Shown here: positions 1 through 12,039 of the stretch, piece after piece
Layout of the letters: each line of letters starts with the position of its first letter
Position numbering within the stretch: position 1 is the stretch's first letter
Assembly: GCA_015680905.1 (NCBI GenBank)
Contig: CM027381.1
Span: 72,483,501-72,547,500, forward strand
Direction of reading: 5' to 3'
Origin: Coptis chinensis
Lineage: Eukaryota > Streptophyta > Magnoliopsida > Ranunculales > Ranunculaceae
Length of the DNA: 64,000 nt
Notes under the pieces: generated by a model
The model's input: the letters and a program-made list of their open reading frames with translations, nothing else
Databases searched by the model: none
Told to the model about the DNA's origin: nothing
Program-made: the position numbers and the translations under genes

Positions 1-1440
1 TCATTTTTCAACAGCTTTTATTACTAAATCACTACATCTCTAGTTCGCCTCGCTTCGAGACGACGCCGAAGTATTGATCCCTAGTGCATGCCCACATCTC
101 TAGGTCGATTTCACTAGCATAAGGAGTTTTCGATAATACCTCATCTCTCGTATATTATTTCCGCTCCCCGCACAAGTTCACATCACCGGATTAATCGGGA
201 GAGTCAGTTCGACACTGCAGAAGTCGCTACAGACATTTTGTCGCTACAGACCGGCCCCGAGCATCAAGATCCAACTTTGTACGCCTCACCATTTTGGGAC
301 CGGATGTTAATTCTATGCCTAATTCCTAAGTAGTGATTCTAGAATATTAACGAAGTCAATCCGATTTTTACACGAAGCAAAGATAACCCTCCCCTCCGGT
401 GGGGATTAGCTCATCATCATAGAAGGAATAATAAAACTTGTCAGATACATTAAGTAAATAAATGCAGGACGTAAATTAAACAAGAAAAGAAATGATCGCT
501 ATTAAGGGTAAAATAACTTCATCAGATTAAGTCAGCAAAATAAAATGGCGAAGGTAAAGATCAAGAAGAAACTAAACGAAGCTAAAGCATTAATATGTCG
601 AAGACCTTATAATGAAGGCGACCCCTCATATATATATAGCATGATGTCCCTTGACCCGTTTTGAATATTTAAGGTTTTGTTTTTATGCTAATTGAATGGT
701 TCAAAACCAAACAAAGTTTTGTTTTCAACCTGTTTTTAAGTTTTTTGTCCTTTTGCCATTTTAAGGTTTTGTTTTTTAGTTTATGTTAATTCAAACCACC
801 GGGTTTGAATTGGCACGGTCTTCTCTTGCCAGGTGGTATCAATTTGAAACCATCATTTGCCACCCGCCTATGCCGACTCATCATGCCTTCCGGGCCCAAG
901 CAGAGTGTGTTAGTGTGTTAAGTGCGGTCTAAATTGGCTTTTTTACTTTTGTCCTTGTCAAACAGAAGTTCGCCGCCTCGTCGCTATGGCAGCTTCACTA
1001 GCCAACGCCGCACCTAGATTTATCCGATTTGAGCTTCGGAAGTTTCCCCGCCTTTTTTTATATGTGGGCCCGCCTTGACCGGTTTCGTTTCTTTGGAAAC
1101 TTCGCTCTAGTCGCTTTGTTGGGCTTTTTACTGGGATTGAGGCGGAATTCCAAATATTCCCAGATTCTTGTACTTGGCAGCTTCACTAGCCAACGCCGCA
1201 CCTAGATTTATCCGATTTGAAGCATCGAAAGTTTCCTCGCTTCTTCATATATGGGCCCGCTCCGCGACCGGTTCTCGTTTCTTTTGGAAACTTCGCTTCA
1301 CGGGTCGAGTGGGAAACTCCAAATGTTTCAGATTCTCATTACTTTGATGCATGTTTTATCACTATCTTCATTTTAATTGTGAAAACCCGCAAAAGTACGA
1401 AAATATAATTATTACATGATTATTAAACACATAATCACCA
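1..1440. other. Unassigned AT-rich DNA left of the first gag remnant
   Basis: I recognise no gene here. The stretch has a TATA-rich word near 630 and a tandem duplication (988-1345). It ends where similarity to the Athila gag begins, near 1440. It may be an insertion into, or the flank of, element A, because A should have its leader and 5' LTR here and neither is seen. Short open frames, such as 1217-1408, have no family features. Confidence 0.5.
988..1345. repeat. Two-copy tandem duplication of about 180 bp
   Basis: The block starting GGCAGCTTCACTAGCCAACG at 988 recurs from 1176. Both copies run through a CCTAGATTTATCCGATTTG word, a GGGCCCGC word and a TTTCTTTGGAAACTTCGC-like word. The copies differ by many small changes. 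No function is visible. Confidence 0.8.
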
Positions 1441-1479
1441 AAATAGTGATGATATCCCCGCTATTTGTTAGTTCTTCTT

Positions 1480-2540
1480 TAACAGTTAAGGCCTCCAAGA
1501 TATGTTTGAGATGAAACCCGATCCGTAACTTAAAAATTTGATCAATCTCTAACTAAAAAGGTCGAGGCTATTTCGTCCAACAAAAGCCTATTCCCCGCCA
1601 TGTATGTAAACTCTAACCCATGTAATTTCTGTTTGAGTCGTGAGCACCCTGACTCCAATTGTCCTCTCGCCTATGAACAACAACAATTAGAGCAAGATAA
1701 TGTTTTGCTCCATTAATAACTATCCTATTCCTAATGCCCCATGGAGACAACATCCCAACTTTAGTTGGAGAAACAATCAACAAGTTACAACTCCGGGCTT
1801 TAATAACCAAAATGTTAGGCAAGCAAACAACTATAATCAAGCACCACCTAGGCAAGGACAGGGACAAGGTCAGGGAAATTATAATAATTATAACAACCAA
1901 GCTTAAACCACGACAAGGTATAGCACAAGGTCAGAATAATTATAATAATTATAATACCAATAGAGGTATCGTCCTAAGTTAACAATAGTAACTATCAAAA
2001 CCCACCCATAAATAATCAACGCGGAGATAGTTCCAATCGCGATCACCGTGACTACTACACCTACACAACCCGACCGTGATCGACGCCTTTATACAAGTGT
2101 TTCCCAACAACTTTTCCAATCAATGACTCAATCAAACCAACAGATATTACAATCCATAAATAAGGGCATACAACAGCTTAGCCCAAGAGAAAGCCTCAAC
2201 CAAAAGGCGTGTTTTCGGGACAAGCGATACCAAACCCTAAAACAACAAACACAAACCTTTGAGGTAAACGGTAATACTAGTATGGAAATGACAATAGTAG
2301 GTGACTGAATGCCATCACCACTCTCCGCTCGAAAAGTGGTTGATAACAAAGTAATTATGCCTATAGTTACCCCATCAAGATTCCTACATCGGATATCGAA
2401 CTAGATACCGAAATAGAAATCAAGAGCCTACCACCGAGAAGTACCAGCTTAAAACAACAAAATAAGAAACAAAAGCCAAGGTAACACAACAAGTCGAGCC
2501 ATACGCTAAATATAGAGCTTAAACCACCGCTCCCCGTAAA
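1480..2540 (+). pseudogene. gag remnant of element A, C-terminal half with zinc knuckle
   Basis: Gag forms the virus-like particle and binds the RNA. At about 1620 the sequence reads as a CCHC knuckle (CNFCLSREHPDSNC, spacing C-x2-C-x4-H-x4-C), usual for nucleocapsid. It is followed by an Asn/Gln/Gly-rich stretch (1800-2000) built of GGACAAGGTCAGG-like and AATTATAATAATTATAAC repeats. The N-terminal capsid part is missing from the window. The same order is seen in the gag of B (6600-7100) and, on the other strand, of E. It is broken in several places. Confidence 0.75.
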
Positions 2541-2745
2541 TTAGCCATGCTAACTGTGGATACTTAACTTCGAGGAGATTAGGAACGTTTTCAAAAATCT
2601 AACGATAAACCCGCCTTTCCTCGAAGCTATTAAAAGCTCCCTAACCACGCTTTAAGTTTCTTAAAGAGTTTGCACTACTAGGCGTAAGACCAACATACCT
2701 AAAGACGCCTTTTAACCGAACAGCTCCCAACTTTATCCCAAAATA

Positions 2746-3298
2746 ATGGAATTGTTAAGTATAAGGACCCCGGTCGCCCCATCAGTAAAATGCACCTTAG
2801 AGATTCCCACACGACTAATCGCCTTTATTAGACACGGGGCGAGTGTCAACTTACTCCCCAGATATTTATATAAACAAATAGTTCAACAGGAAATGCAACC
2901 TACAAAAATAACGTTGCAATTAGCGGACAGGTCAATTAAGTATCCTAAGGGTGTAGTGGAAAATGTTCTTGTTAAGGTTCGGGAGTTTTACTATCCTGCT
3001 GATTTTGTTATTCTCGATACAAAAGTCGCCAACGAATTGCATCGATCATCATCTTAGTATTTTTTTTTTAGCAACTGCCAACGCCATTATAAATTACCGC
3101 GATGGTAAGATGTCCTTATCTTTTGGCCATCTTACAGTAGAGGTAAATGTTTTTAAAATGATGAAACAATTACCAGATTCGTCTATAGATGGGGAGGTTA
3201 GCATGATCGAGAGCTTAGCTCAAGATTATTTTAACAACACGCTTCCTCGAAAACAATATGTACAAATTCCTCTCTTTTTGGAACTTCAGATTTTGTAA
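2746..3298 (+). pseudogene. Aspartic protease remnant of element A
   Basis: The stretch aligns by eye with the proteases of B (7511-8101), C and E. It shares the words GASVNLLP and LQLADRSIKYPKGVVENVLV and the downstream words HLTVEVNVF and GEVSMIESLAQDYF. In this family LDLGASVNLLP carries the catalytic D-x-G of a retropepsin-like fold. This enzyme would cut the Gag-Pol polyprotein. It is broken. Confidence 0.8.
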
Positions 3299-3802
3299 AT
3301 GACTCCTACTTAGAGGAAGTCAACACCATCCTTGAGTCCACACCAATTGTAGACACTTCGGGTTGCTCCATATTGAGTATGAAGACTTGCTACCTAAGCA
3401 AGTATTCATTATGCAAAATGAGGACCCCGGACTAAACATCTATTGATTTTCCTTCCACCCCGCTGCTTAAACCCCTTCCCCAGAGTTAAAATATATTCAA
3501 CTCGATCCGATGGTAGTCATCCGTAATTATATCTTCTCGTTATCTAGGAATGAAGAGACAAGTTTAATCCGGGGTGATTAAGGAACATCGGTCAAGCGAT
3601 CGGTTGGTCCCCTAAACCGACATTAAGCGGAATTGACCCTAATGTTTGCACTCATCGTGATCCATTTGGAGGATAACGCGAAGACTTCTCGCTAACCTCA
3701 GCATCGCTTTTGAACCCCGCCATGAAAGAAGTGGTTAGGGAAGAAGTGTTACGACTACCGATGTGGGTATCATATACCCAATCTCGATAGCGAAACGGTA
3801 AG
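3299..3802 (+). pseudogene. Protease-RT linker and RT N-terminus of element A, cut by element B
   Basis: Short pieces read like the usual Athila linker to RT: a Pro-rich LKPLP-like word near 3470, a word like the family's EHRSAIGWSPKDI near 3590, and the words DPNVCTHR and VIYPISDS just before the cut. The continuation (VVPKKSGVT) is found directly after element B at 13420, which proves that B split a once continuous pol gene. Several breaks are present. Confidence 0.7.
3798..3802. repeat. Left target-site duplication of element B (GTAAG)
   Basis: GTAAG lies directly before the LTR start TGATAAGAGCCC at 3803. The same five bases follow the other LTR at 13415-13419. Five-base duplications are normal for Ty3/Gypsy integration. 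Confidence 0.92.
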
Positions 3803-5170
3803 TGATAAGAGCCCAAAACTGTAGTTTTAACCCCTTAATAATCATACCGTTAGACCAATTATGTGAATAATAAGTAAGAGTTAACACCGACACGCTGTTT
3901 TTATGCATTTCAGGCTTCAAAGTCCATTATGTGCGGAAATGTGCCACTTTAGCGAGATAAAGGAGCAAAAGTCGCCAGAACTTCCAATGCCATATCTTTG
4001 GACTCAGACTCGAATTGGGCCTACTTTATGTCAAAACGACCGGCTCGGAAAGAGCTTTGTAATGGTCTAAGCCTTGACCCAATCAGAGGAGCAGAAGTGG
4101 ACAAAAGTCTGTTGAAGCCAACTGCAGCTGAAGAGGCCTTTTGGATCGAAGACTGGGTTTGGGCCCGATTCTCTCCGCCCAAACCATGGCTCCAAGCCCA
4201 TGCACGAATTTTGATCTGGATGTATAAAACAAAAGCTTAGTTCATTGTTAATGGTAGATAGTTAGGTTAGAAAATAAATTAGATTAGTTAGCCTCCATTA
4301 AACCTTAATTCTAGATCTAGTTTTCATTAGATTAATTAAGTTTAATTTGATTTCAATTCTTGTTTTAGATTAAACTCTCAAATTATTGTTCTTGATTGAT
4401 TAGATAATAAAAATAGTTATTTTGTCAATTTCGATTTATAGATCTAAATTCCATTATTGTTTGTTATCATTTTCAGAGTTATTAATTAGATTTCGATTAT
4501 TGTTTAGTGAAATCGCATAAAGTTAGAATATTTTCATTATGTTTAGTTTAGATTTAATGGGAATTGTTAGTTTGATGAATCAAGGCTAAATCCTCCATTA
4601 GAGGGTTGATGAAGCCTTGATGAAAACTTAGTGGTTAGTATAGAATTGGTTGTAGAATCTATTCCACTCTAGAAAGTCGTGTTTCGCCATGAGAATGGGT
4701 GGACGACTTCACATGCTAGTTAGTACTCGGTAGAAATGCCATGAACACTAGGGATTAGAACTCGAATTTCTTGCCAGAAGAACGGAGAATCGAGATACAA
4801 GAATCTATACTAGGTTATTAAGTTGGATTCGAGGTGGATTCAATTCCCCTAATCCTTTATCTAGATTCAAAACAAGCATATTTCCATAGTATTCAGAAGT
4901 TAAATTCAACGTAGACTCATTTTAGTTTCATCGTAGTATAACACCCTTCTTCGTAAAGCTCTCATTGACTTAAGAGCTTAACTAGTTAGACTAGAAAACA
5001 ATCCATGCTAGGAACTAGGAGTGGAACTAACTTCCTACTCCACTTAGTGCAATTCGTGACGAGAGAGAAGCTTTGATAGATTGAGATTAAAAGATAGAGT
5101 TTTAGTTTACTTACGCTTTGAATTCATCGCTCATTTCGAGAGGTAAATTACTCAATTTTATGTTTTATCA
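3803..5170 (+). repeat. 5' LTR of element B
   Basis: It starts TGATAAGAGCCC and ends TTTTATGTTTTATCA, so the ends are TG...CA. It is 1368 bp against 1375 bp for the 3' copy. The two are near-identical, and most differences lie at CG-containing words. A TATA-like GGATGTATAAAACAAAAGC near 4215 is the probable promoter core and is shared by the LTRs of A, C and H. Confidence 0.92.
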
Positions 5171-5262
5171 CAATGTCGCCATCTTGAGAATGACATTTTC
5201 GCACAGGGGATATCCGCCACCAAATTACTCAATTTTATGTTTTATCAAATGGCTGCCATCTT
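5146..5262 (+). repeat. Duplicated LTR end and primer-site junction in element B
   Basis: The last bases of the LTR (AAATTACTCAATTTTATG through TTTTATCA) occur at 5146-5170 and again at 5222-5247. Each is followed by a primer-site-like word (AATGTCGCCATCTT and AATGGCTGCCATCTT). The intact family form is AATGGCGCCGCTGCC, seen at 42751 in element C. A 77-bp local duplication at the LTR edge fits well. Confidence 0.75.
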
Positions 5263-5818
5263 TTAGTTGCACTTTAGCATTGTTTTCTTTGTAGAAGTAG
5301 TCATTTTAAGTCCCATTAAACCCACCCACCCTTGTTTGATTCATACCGTGGTTTGCCGTTTCAGTTTTGAAAAATTCCGAGAAAAATACACCGAAGCCCA
5401 GCTCGCAAAGAGAGCGACCACCCGCTATCTTACCGAAATTTTCGTTTCATAACCGAAGGCCACGCTTCAAAGAGAGACCAACCCGCTAAGTTATCGAATA
5501 CGAGCGCCCGCCACGCTTCAAGGACCGAGCGCTAAGTTATCGAACACCGAAGGCCAGCCTCTCTTAGCTGAAATTTCCGGATTTCCGTGTTTGATTCGAA
5601 CTTCGAAGTTGTCAAGTTTTTCAGTGTTCTAATCTCTTATTTACACTGAACACGTAAACAAGACGCTTATTCAAACGCCAGAGCAAGGAGGCATTCAGTA
5701 CTCCTTCTTCCACTCCTCCCCTTCGTTAGAGGAGTTTTAATTCTAGTATTATCGCTTGTTTTTCAGAGAAATAAATACAACACGCCTATCTAGAATTTCA
5801 CACACTACACCCGATATT
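5248..5818 (+). other. 5' leader of element B
   Basis: This is untranslated sequence between the LTR and the gag start. At 5412-5560 it holds several degenerate GAGCGacCacCCGCT-like words, matching the GC-rich motif arrays in other copies. A pyrimidine-rich word (CTCCTTCTTCC) and GGAGGAGTTTTAATTCTAG-like DNA near 5700-5760 are conserved with the leader of C (43830-43890). Confidence 0.7.
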
Positions 5819-7500
5819 ATGGTTGAAGAAAAAGAGACTCTCTCTCTCGACTTTTTATAAAGCCTTGAGCGATAGCCCTAAATCTTGCATCGTTCTAGCG
5901 GTAATCTAACGGGGATTTTCGAATTCCCCCAAACATATTTAATTGTTATTCGTTTTCCATGGTCTAGACCATGAAAAAACCTTACCAACACACGCGTAGG
6001 ATTGAACAAGTCCTTACAACATTCCATCATCCTACCGCTGGTACGGAACAGATTAAACCGAGGGTATTTCCCTTCACCTTAGTCGATAAGGCTGCGCCTT
6101 GGTTAAACGCCCAAGCGCTTTAATCTCGTGGACTCGTGGGCCAAACTTGTTGTTGTTTATGGAACATTTTACCCACCCCTAAAGACGGATGAGATGCTTT
6201 CCAAGATTCATTTTTTTCCGACAAAATCCTCATGAATCATTTTTCGAGGCTTGGAATCGCTTTTCACCGACCGCTTATAGAGTGTCCACACCATAACTTA
6301 GCTAAAGACACGTTAGTTTCGCCTTTTCAAAGGACTTCTACACCACCATAAAGAAGTCCTTGACATAATGAATGGGGGTAGTTTCCTAAGTAAAGGAGCC
6401 AATGAGGCTTACAAATTTTAGAGGATCAAACTAAGCTTAAATAACAACTGGGGGGTAGTGACGACATTCCCGCCCGCTAGTTCTTCTTCCACGCTAAGGC
6501 TACCAAGATGTTTGAGGTTAAACCCGATCTAGAACTTAAAAATTTAATCGAATCTCTAACTAAAAAGGTTGAGGCCATTTCTGTACAACAAAAGCCTATC
6601 CCCTCGCCATGAATGTAAATTCAAATCCATGTAGTTTGGTTGGAGTCCCGAAAGCATCCCGACTCCCAATCGCCCTATAGCCTATGAACATTCTTGTTCC
6701 ATTAATAGTGAACCTAACGCCCTTGGAGACAAAATCCCAACTTCGGTTGGAGAAATAACCAACAAGTCACACCCTACAGGTACAATAATCAATATGTTAG
6801 GCCAACGCACGTTATAACCAAGCTCCACAAGGACAAGGATTGGGTCGGGGTAATTATAATAATTATAACAACCAAAGCTAAAACCTCGACAAGGTCAAGC
6901 ACAAGGTCAAGGTAGTTATAATAATTATAATGCTAATAGAGGTATAGTTCCGTAAATAATAACTATCACAACCCACCCATAAATAATCAACGATAGATAG
7001 TTCCACACCACCACCGCGGACCACTACACCCACACAACCGTATCGCCTTGACACCTTCATACAAGTGAGCCAACAACTTTTCCAAACCATGGCTCAATCT
7101 AACCAACACATTCTACAACTGTTAATAATTTAAACCAACAGTTAGCCCAAGAGAAAGCCCAACCAAAAGGCGTGTTTCCAGGCCAAGCGATACCCAACCC
7201 TAGAACAGCAAACACAGCCTTTGAGGTAAACGGTAATACTAGTACGGAAACTACAAACGTAGGTGAGCTAAATGCCATCACCACTCCGCTTCGGAAGAGT
7301 GGTTGATAACAAAGTAACTATGCCTATAGTTACCCCATCAAGACTCCTACAAACGGATATCTAACTAGATACCTAAATAGAAATCAAGAGCCTACCACTG
7401 TAGAGGTACCAGTTAAACCACAACCTAAGAAACAAAAAGCCAAGGTTAAACATCCTGTTGATCCATATGCTAATTATAGAGAGAAAACACCGTTTCCCCA
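5819..7500 (+). pseudogene. gag remnant of element B
   Basis: The start ATG at 5819 is followed by an acidic N-terminus like those of C (43954) and E (25493, minus). Capsid words typical of plant Ty3 gag follow (the family words FHHPTAGTEQIKP and WLNAQAL, and pieces like RNPHESF and ECPHHNLAKDT). A knuckle region and the Asn/Gln-rich tail lie at 6600-7100. It would be the structural protein of the particle. It carries many breaks. Confidence 0.75.
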
Positions 7501-7510
7501 AAAATTAGCC

Positions 7511-8101
7511 ATGTTAACTAGGGATACAAATTATGAGGAGATTAGGAACGTTTTCAAAAATCTAACTATAAACCTTCCCTTTCTCGAAGCTATTAAAAAG
7601 CTACCACACCATGCTAAGTTTCTTAAGGAGTTGTGTACTACTAGGCGTAAGACCAATATACCAAAAGACGCCTTTTTAACAGAACAATTCCCAACGCTAT
7701 CTGAAAATAATGGAATTGTTAAGTACAAGGACCCTGGTCGCCCTACTGTACAATGCACCTTAGGAGATTCTCACACCATTAATCGCTTATTAGACCTGGG
7801 GGCTAGTGTTAACTTACTCCCGTTTTATTTGTATAAACAAATAGGTCTAGAGGAGATGCAACCTACTAAAATGACATTGCAATTAGCTGATCGGTCTATT
7901 AAGTATCCTAAGGGGGTGGTTGAAAACGTGCTAGTTAAAGTCCAAAATTTTTACTACCCACCGAACTTCGTTGTCCTAGACACAGAAGTCACTAACGACT
8001 CTGTACCTATCATTTTAGGGCGTCCCTTCTTGGCATCGCCAACGCTACTCATAAACCGCCGATGGTTCGATGTCCTTGTCCTTTGGCCATCTTTCTGTTG
8101 A
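7511..8101 (+). pseudogene. Aspartic protease remnant of element B, longest open copy in the window
   Basis: An open stretch of 196 codons. The N-terminal third has the words LPFLEAIKKLP and TTRRKTNIPK that precede the protease in this family. The core has LLDLGASVNLLPFYLY (catalytic Asp), LQLADRSIKYPKG (flap side) and IILGRPFLA (the conserved C-terminal ILGRPFL motif of retropepsin-like plant proteases). The product of this family processes Gag. The stretch following the motif is broken. Confidence 0.85.
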
Positions 8102-8935
8102 GGTAAATGTTTTCAAAACGAGGACACAATATCCCGATTCATCTACAAATGGGGAGGTTAGCATGATCGAGAGCTTAGCTCAAGATTACTTCAAAAACAT
8201 GTTTCCAGAGAAACAGATTAACAAATTCCTTTCCTTCGGAAATTCGACTTTAACAATGACTCCACGGTAGTAGACGAAATAGAAGAAGAATTCCTCGCGA
8301 ACTCTTTTTGCACCGCTTCTTTACCACTTCGAGTCCCCCTTGCCAACAACCATTCATCCCTTGATGCTATGACGGAAGATGAATTTTTCAATCTTTATCC
8401 CGTTGATCCTTTTGACCCACCTATTGAGGAATGTCTTGCATATATCAAGATTTCTGATGATATGGACTCGAGAGAGCTTAGCTGAGAATCATTCACCTTC
8501 CATCACCAATATTCCCCACCCTCCACCTTTTCAAAGGAACCTCGAAGTTTGCACTCGATCCTTTAGTTTCTCCCCGTGCTTCATGATTTTTTAAATCCAC
8601 CTAGTAATCAAATACTTCCCAAGGATAAACCACTTGACACCTTCATTTTAGACTTGAGACGGTCCCTAACTACACCATGAATGAGTTTTTGTGCTAAACC
8701 CACATCCTCATTTTTCCCATGCTTTCCCTCTAAAACTTATCCCAATCCACCATATCTTCCACAACCATTCACTTTTCCACATTTATTCACTAGGACACCC
8801 TCTCATTCAAAGATGAAACATAAGGTGCATCCTCGTTATGTTATAGGTCTATCCGACTTTGGCTTTCATTCCACTAGGGTCGTCGAGGAAATCTTGGTGC
8901 TTGATTGTGTTTGGATATATTTTCTGTGATATTTA
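8102..8935 (+). pseudogene. ORF-c remnant of element B
   Basis: This region sits where pol should be. It has the words MTEDEFFNLYP and PPIEECLAYIK, then PPPFQRNLE, then FGFHSTRVVEEILVLD. The same words in the same order occur in C (46400-47031) and D (55751-56772), so this is a shared gene and not random debris. I recognise no domain. It is broken in several places. Confidence 0.65.
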
Positions 8936-10021
8936 TTTATGGAACGATCCACAACTATTTAGGTTGTTGATATATGATAAACTGCATGTTCATACATATG
9001 TTTAGATAAAGTCTCGAAAGTATCCGACTATAAATCCACTCAATTTCTGTGTTTGGTGCACTTCCTTTCATTTCAATATATTATTGAGTGCACCATTCAG
9101 GTAACCGGCCCTCCCTATGGAGTGTGTGGCTGTAAGTACCGGATCCTAAGTCCACGCTTCACATAATTCACGCTTTTCCACTCTTGCATGTTTTTCGGTT
9201 TTGAGTCATGTTTCTATGGTGTGAATTATGTCTTTTATGCTTATTGTTTTCCTTTATATTAAACCTAATTCATAAAAATTAAAAAGTTTAAAGATATATA
9301 AAAATAGTAATCTAGCAAGTCTCGAATCGACTTTAAAAGACCTATGCGTTTTAAAACAAATTTTTACAAACCCTGTTTTTCAAAAATTTGTTTCAATGGG
9401 GTGTTTGGTTTTTCCATTCTTGATCACTCAAATTCCTATTCTACCCCCCACCTCGCCCCTTGAAGAGTAGCTAGATTTCTACTTGTTTGTTGTTTTGATG
9501 TTGTCTTTTATTATTTTTAGTAGATAGGATATTACGTTGTTAAATTCCGTAGTTAATTTTGACTTTTGTAGTGAAATGTTGTTTGAATGACAATATGAAT
9601 ATAATGTCGTTATTTTCATTATGCGTGATTAGTTAATGTTGATCCCACCTTCCCAAACTGTTTGGGGGTGGTGTTATCTATTCCAGCATGATTTTATATA
9701 AACTTCATTCATTCTACACTCACAACCTACACTACACCTAACTTCCATCACTCACCTTTCACTCCCACCTTTCGCCTCATTTTTCAATTTTCAAGAACTC
9801 CGAAAGACTCAAGGCCTCAGATATTTTTGTTCTGAATTTTGCTCGAGGGCCGCTTTAAGTTGAGCGCGACTCAGGCCAAACACCGGAATTCCAAAATACA
9901 AAGAGCGCGACTTCTAGTCTAGTTGAAGCCGCCGGGCCGCCTCCCGTGGACAGAAAAATTCCAGGTTTTCCGCGAAGTTGTGCCCGGTTGTTTTGCAGCT
10001 GTTCTAGAGCGTAGTTTTGAG
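8936..10021 (+). other. Spacer between ORF-c and ORF-b in element B
   Basis: Three landmarks are visible. A GTGCACTTCC...GTGCACCATTCAGGTAA block (9056-9130) follows the integrase in A. A degenerate and an intact TTTGGGGGTGG polypurine-like word lie at 9389-9402 and 9657-9671. GC-rich GAGCGCGAC words occur at 9845-9920. No gene is seen. Confidence 0.7.
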
Positions 10022-10232
10022 ATGACATCTCCTATAATAATACCAGAACAGTCTTTCAAAGATTTGTTCCAAAGCACTACTTATGGTGCTTGGTTTTCAT
10101 GAGGTGATCACACACGAAGCTAGAACCGCTTATGGGTCTTGCTAGCAATTGTTCTTGGACTTGCCATGCCCGGCTGAAATACAAGACCCATGATGCTATT
10201 GGGTAGATAATATGCATGTCCGGGGAGTGGAG
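10022..10232 (+). pseudogene. ORF-b remnant of element B, heavily shortened
   Basis: It begins ATGACATCTCCTATAATAAT, giving the start MTSP-IIPEQSFKDLF that is shared by the ORF-b copies of A (19052) and D (57930). Only the N-terminus and a short LAMPAEIQDP-like word remain, and then the candidate intron begins. Confidence 0.75.
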
Positions 10233-10369
10233 GTAAGTTTTAGTTTTCGTTAGTGTCTCCGCTTATGTCCCAAGCAATTTAATTCCATTAACCCCATAAT
10301 GGGTGGAACTCTTATAGAGTTCGTCCATTTTTATTTCCTATATTAGCACGTTCTAACCTTGTTTTGCAG
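10233..10369 (+). other. Candidate 3' intron of element B
   Basis: GGAGGTAAGTTTTAG opens it and CTTGTTTTGCAG closes it. The same GT-AG block of about 137 bp follows ORF-b in A, C and D. Confidence 0.6.
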
Positions 10370-12005
10370 ATGTTTATGAATTTCACGCGTTTCCATGGTA
10401 TTTTTCTACCCTCTTTTATTTAAATGCTTTGAGGACAAAGCATGCTTCTTGTTGGGGGGGCATAGAAACACGTGTAATTAAGACATCCGCTAGGATATAA
10501 ATATATATAATATGCATTTGTTTTCTAGTTAAAAATTTCAAAAATTTAAAAATATAAATAAATAAGTTATGTTATACACTTAGAATATTGGTATTGTTCT
10601 TTTCTCCATGCTTTTAACAATCTAGAAGTCTCACATAGTCTGTTGCATCGTAATAATTGTTAGAAACTTAGGTTAATCGTAGGTAATAATCTTTGCATCT
10701 ATCTATAAATATATTACATGAGTATCTATGATTGTTAGCAATGAAGTTTCAAATCTAGGCTAGAGTATTTATTCTACAAATCCTGTGAGAATATAGCCTA
10801 AAGCCTTATATGAGCGAAACATTTGAGAAATGACACAAGGGAGAAGTAAAATCCGGATAGAGAAATCACACGTCCACTTGCTTGATCACTAAACCATATC
10901 CTAAGTGAGAATTTAGGCCGCTCTTTGGATCGATATAGCCAGAAATTCAAACCTATGAATTATTTTCCGCTAGTCGCCACTCTGAGCCTCTTCTTTAGCC
11001 TTCCATACACCACAATTCCTTTACCCTGTTACAAAAACAAAAACAAAATAAAAAAAAAGAGAATAAATCAACCTACCCAATTTAGAATAAGTCTGAGAAT
11101 AGAATGAGTGAAGAAAGAAGAAGAGAAAAACCTGTGTAAACAAAAATTGTTAGTTGCTTCAGAAAATAAAGAAAAGAAGTTTCCATCCAAAGAAAAGAAA
11201 AATAGAAATAAAATAAAAACTCCAAAAATAGAATAAAAGGGAGTCAAAAGCCAAGGAAAAAAAAAAGAAAAATATGGCTAAGGATGGAAACAAAGTGTGT
11301 AAAAAAGAAAATAACAAGGTTTTTCTAAGTTACATAATACTTAAGACTCTATTATCTCAGACTTGTCCTTTTGAATATCCATTTCCTTCCTTCTTAAACC
11401 ATCTCCTAATCCCCCGTGAACACCTAATAAAGACCTCTAGCTCAATTAGGAATAGGTTAGTGTGATAGTAAGTGGCGATGTGTTTGATCGACCCGGCTTC
11501 CTTGTTGTCATTGAGATTGTAAGGTAAAGTGTGCCCACTTGCATTAATCGGAGTAGCTTAAACTTGAGTGGAAAAATCAGAGTGTTGTTTCTTGACTATT
11601 ATTGTGAGAACCTACTTAAGGATGCTATTCCGAAGTTCTCGTAAAACAAACCCGCTAAACATTTTATAAGACTACTCATCAGGTATATGTTTATTGTAGA
11701 TGATAGATTATTATGCATATATTAACTTAGGTTTCTGACTTGGTTATTCTTATTCAATTGCTAGAGAGATGTATAGATAGTTGAGCATGAATAAGGAAAC
11801 AATAGTTTTATTTTCTTAGTCGTTGTAGTATAGATGAAGTTTGTGAGTACCTTCATCTGGAAAACTCTCACGAGGCTATAACTCGTCCACTAGGGAATTC
11901 CTAGTGGTTTAAGGCCTTGTTGCATATGGTCAATGCAATCGCGACTCAATAAACGAGTAGTTAGAACTCCATTTTTGGTCACTTATTCTAATTTCTCATC
12001 TTTGC
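10370..12005 (+). other. 3' UTR of element B
   Basis: No gene is seen. A polypurine-like word follows a GAGGACAAAGCATGC word (10431-10460). Then comes a conserved region of about 1.5 kb (for example ATAATCTTTGCATCTATC near 10687) that recurs in A, C, D, H and I. A run of A-rich DNA at 11030-11270 gives spurious open frames. Confidence 0.8.
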
Positions 12006-12039
12006 TGAGGACAAGCAAAATGTTTGTTTTGGGGTGGTT
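12006..12039 (+). promoter_or_regulatory. Polypurine tract of element B
   Basis: GAGGACAAGCAAAATG, then TTGTTTTGGGGTGGT, directly before the LTR start TGATAAGAG. This is where plus-strand DNA synthesis would be primed. Confidence 0.85.

Noticed and set aside
1613-1906. Overlapping frames on both strands over the Asn/Gln-rich repeats
   Set aside because: Low-complexity shadows of the gag tail of element A. The same occurs at 6878-7090 and 24369-24635.
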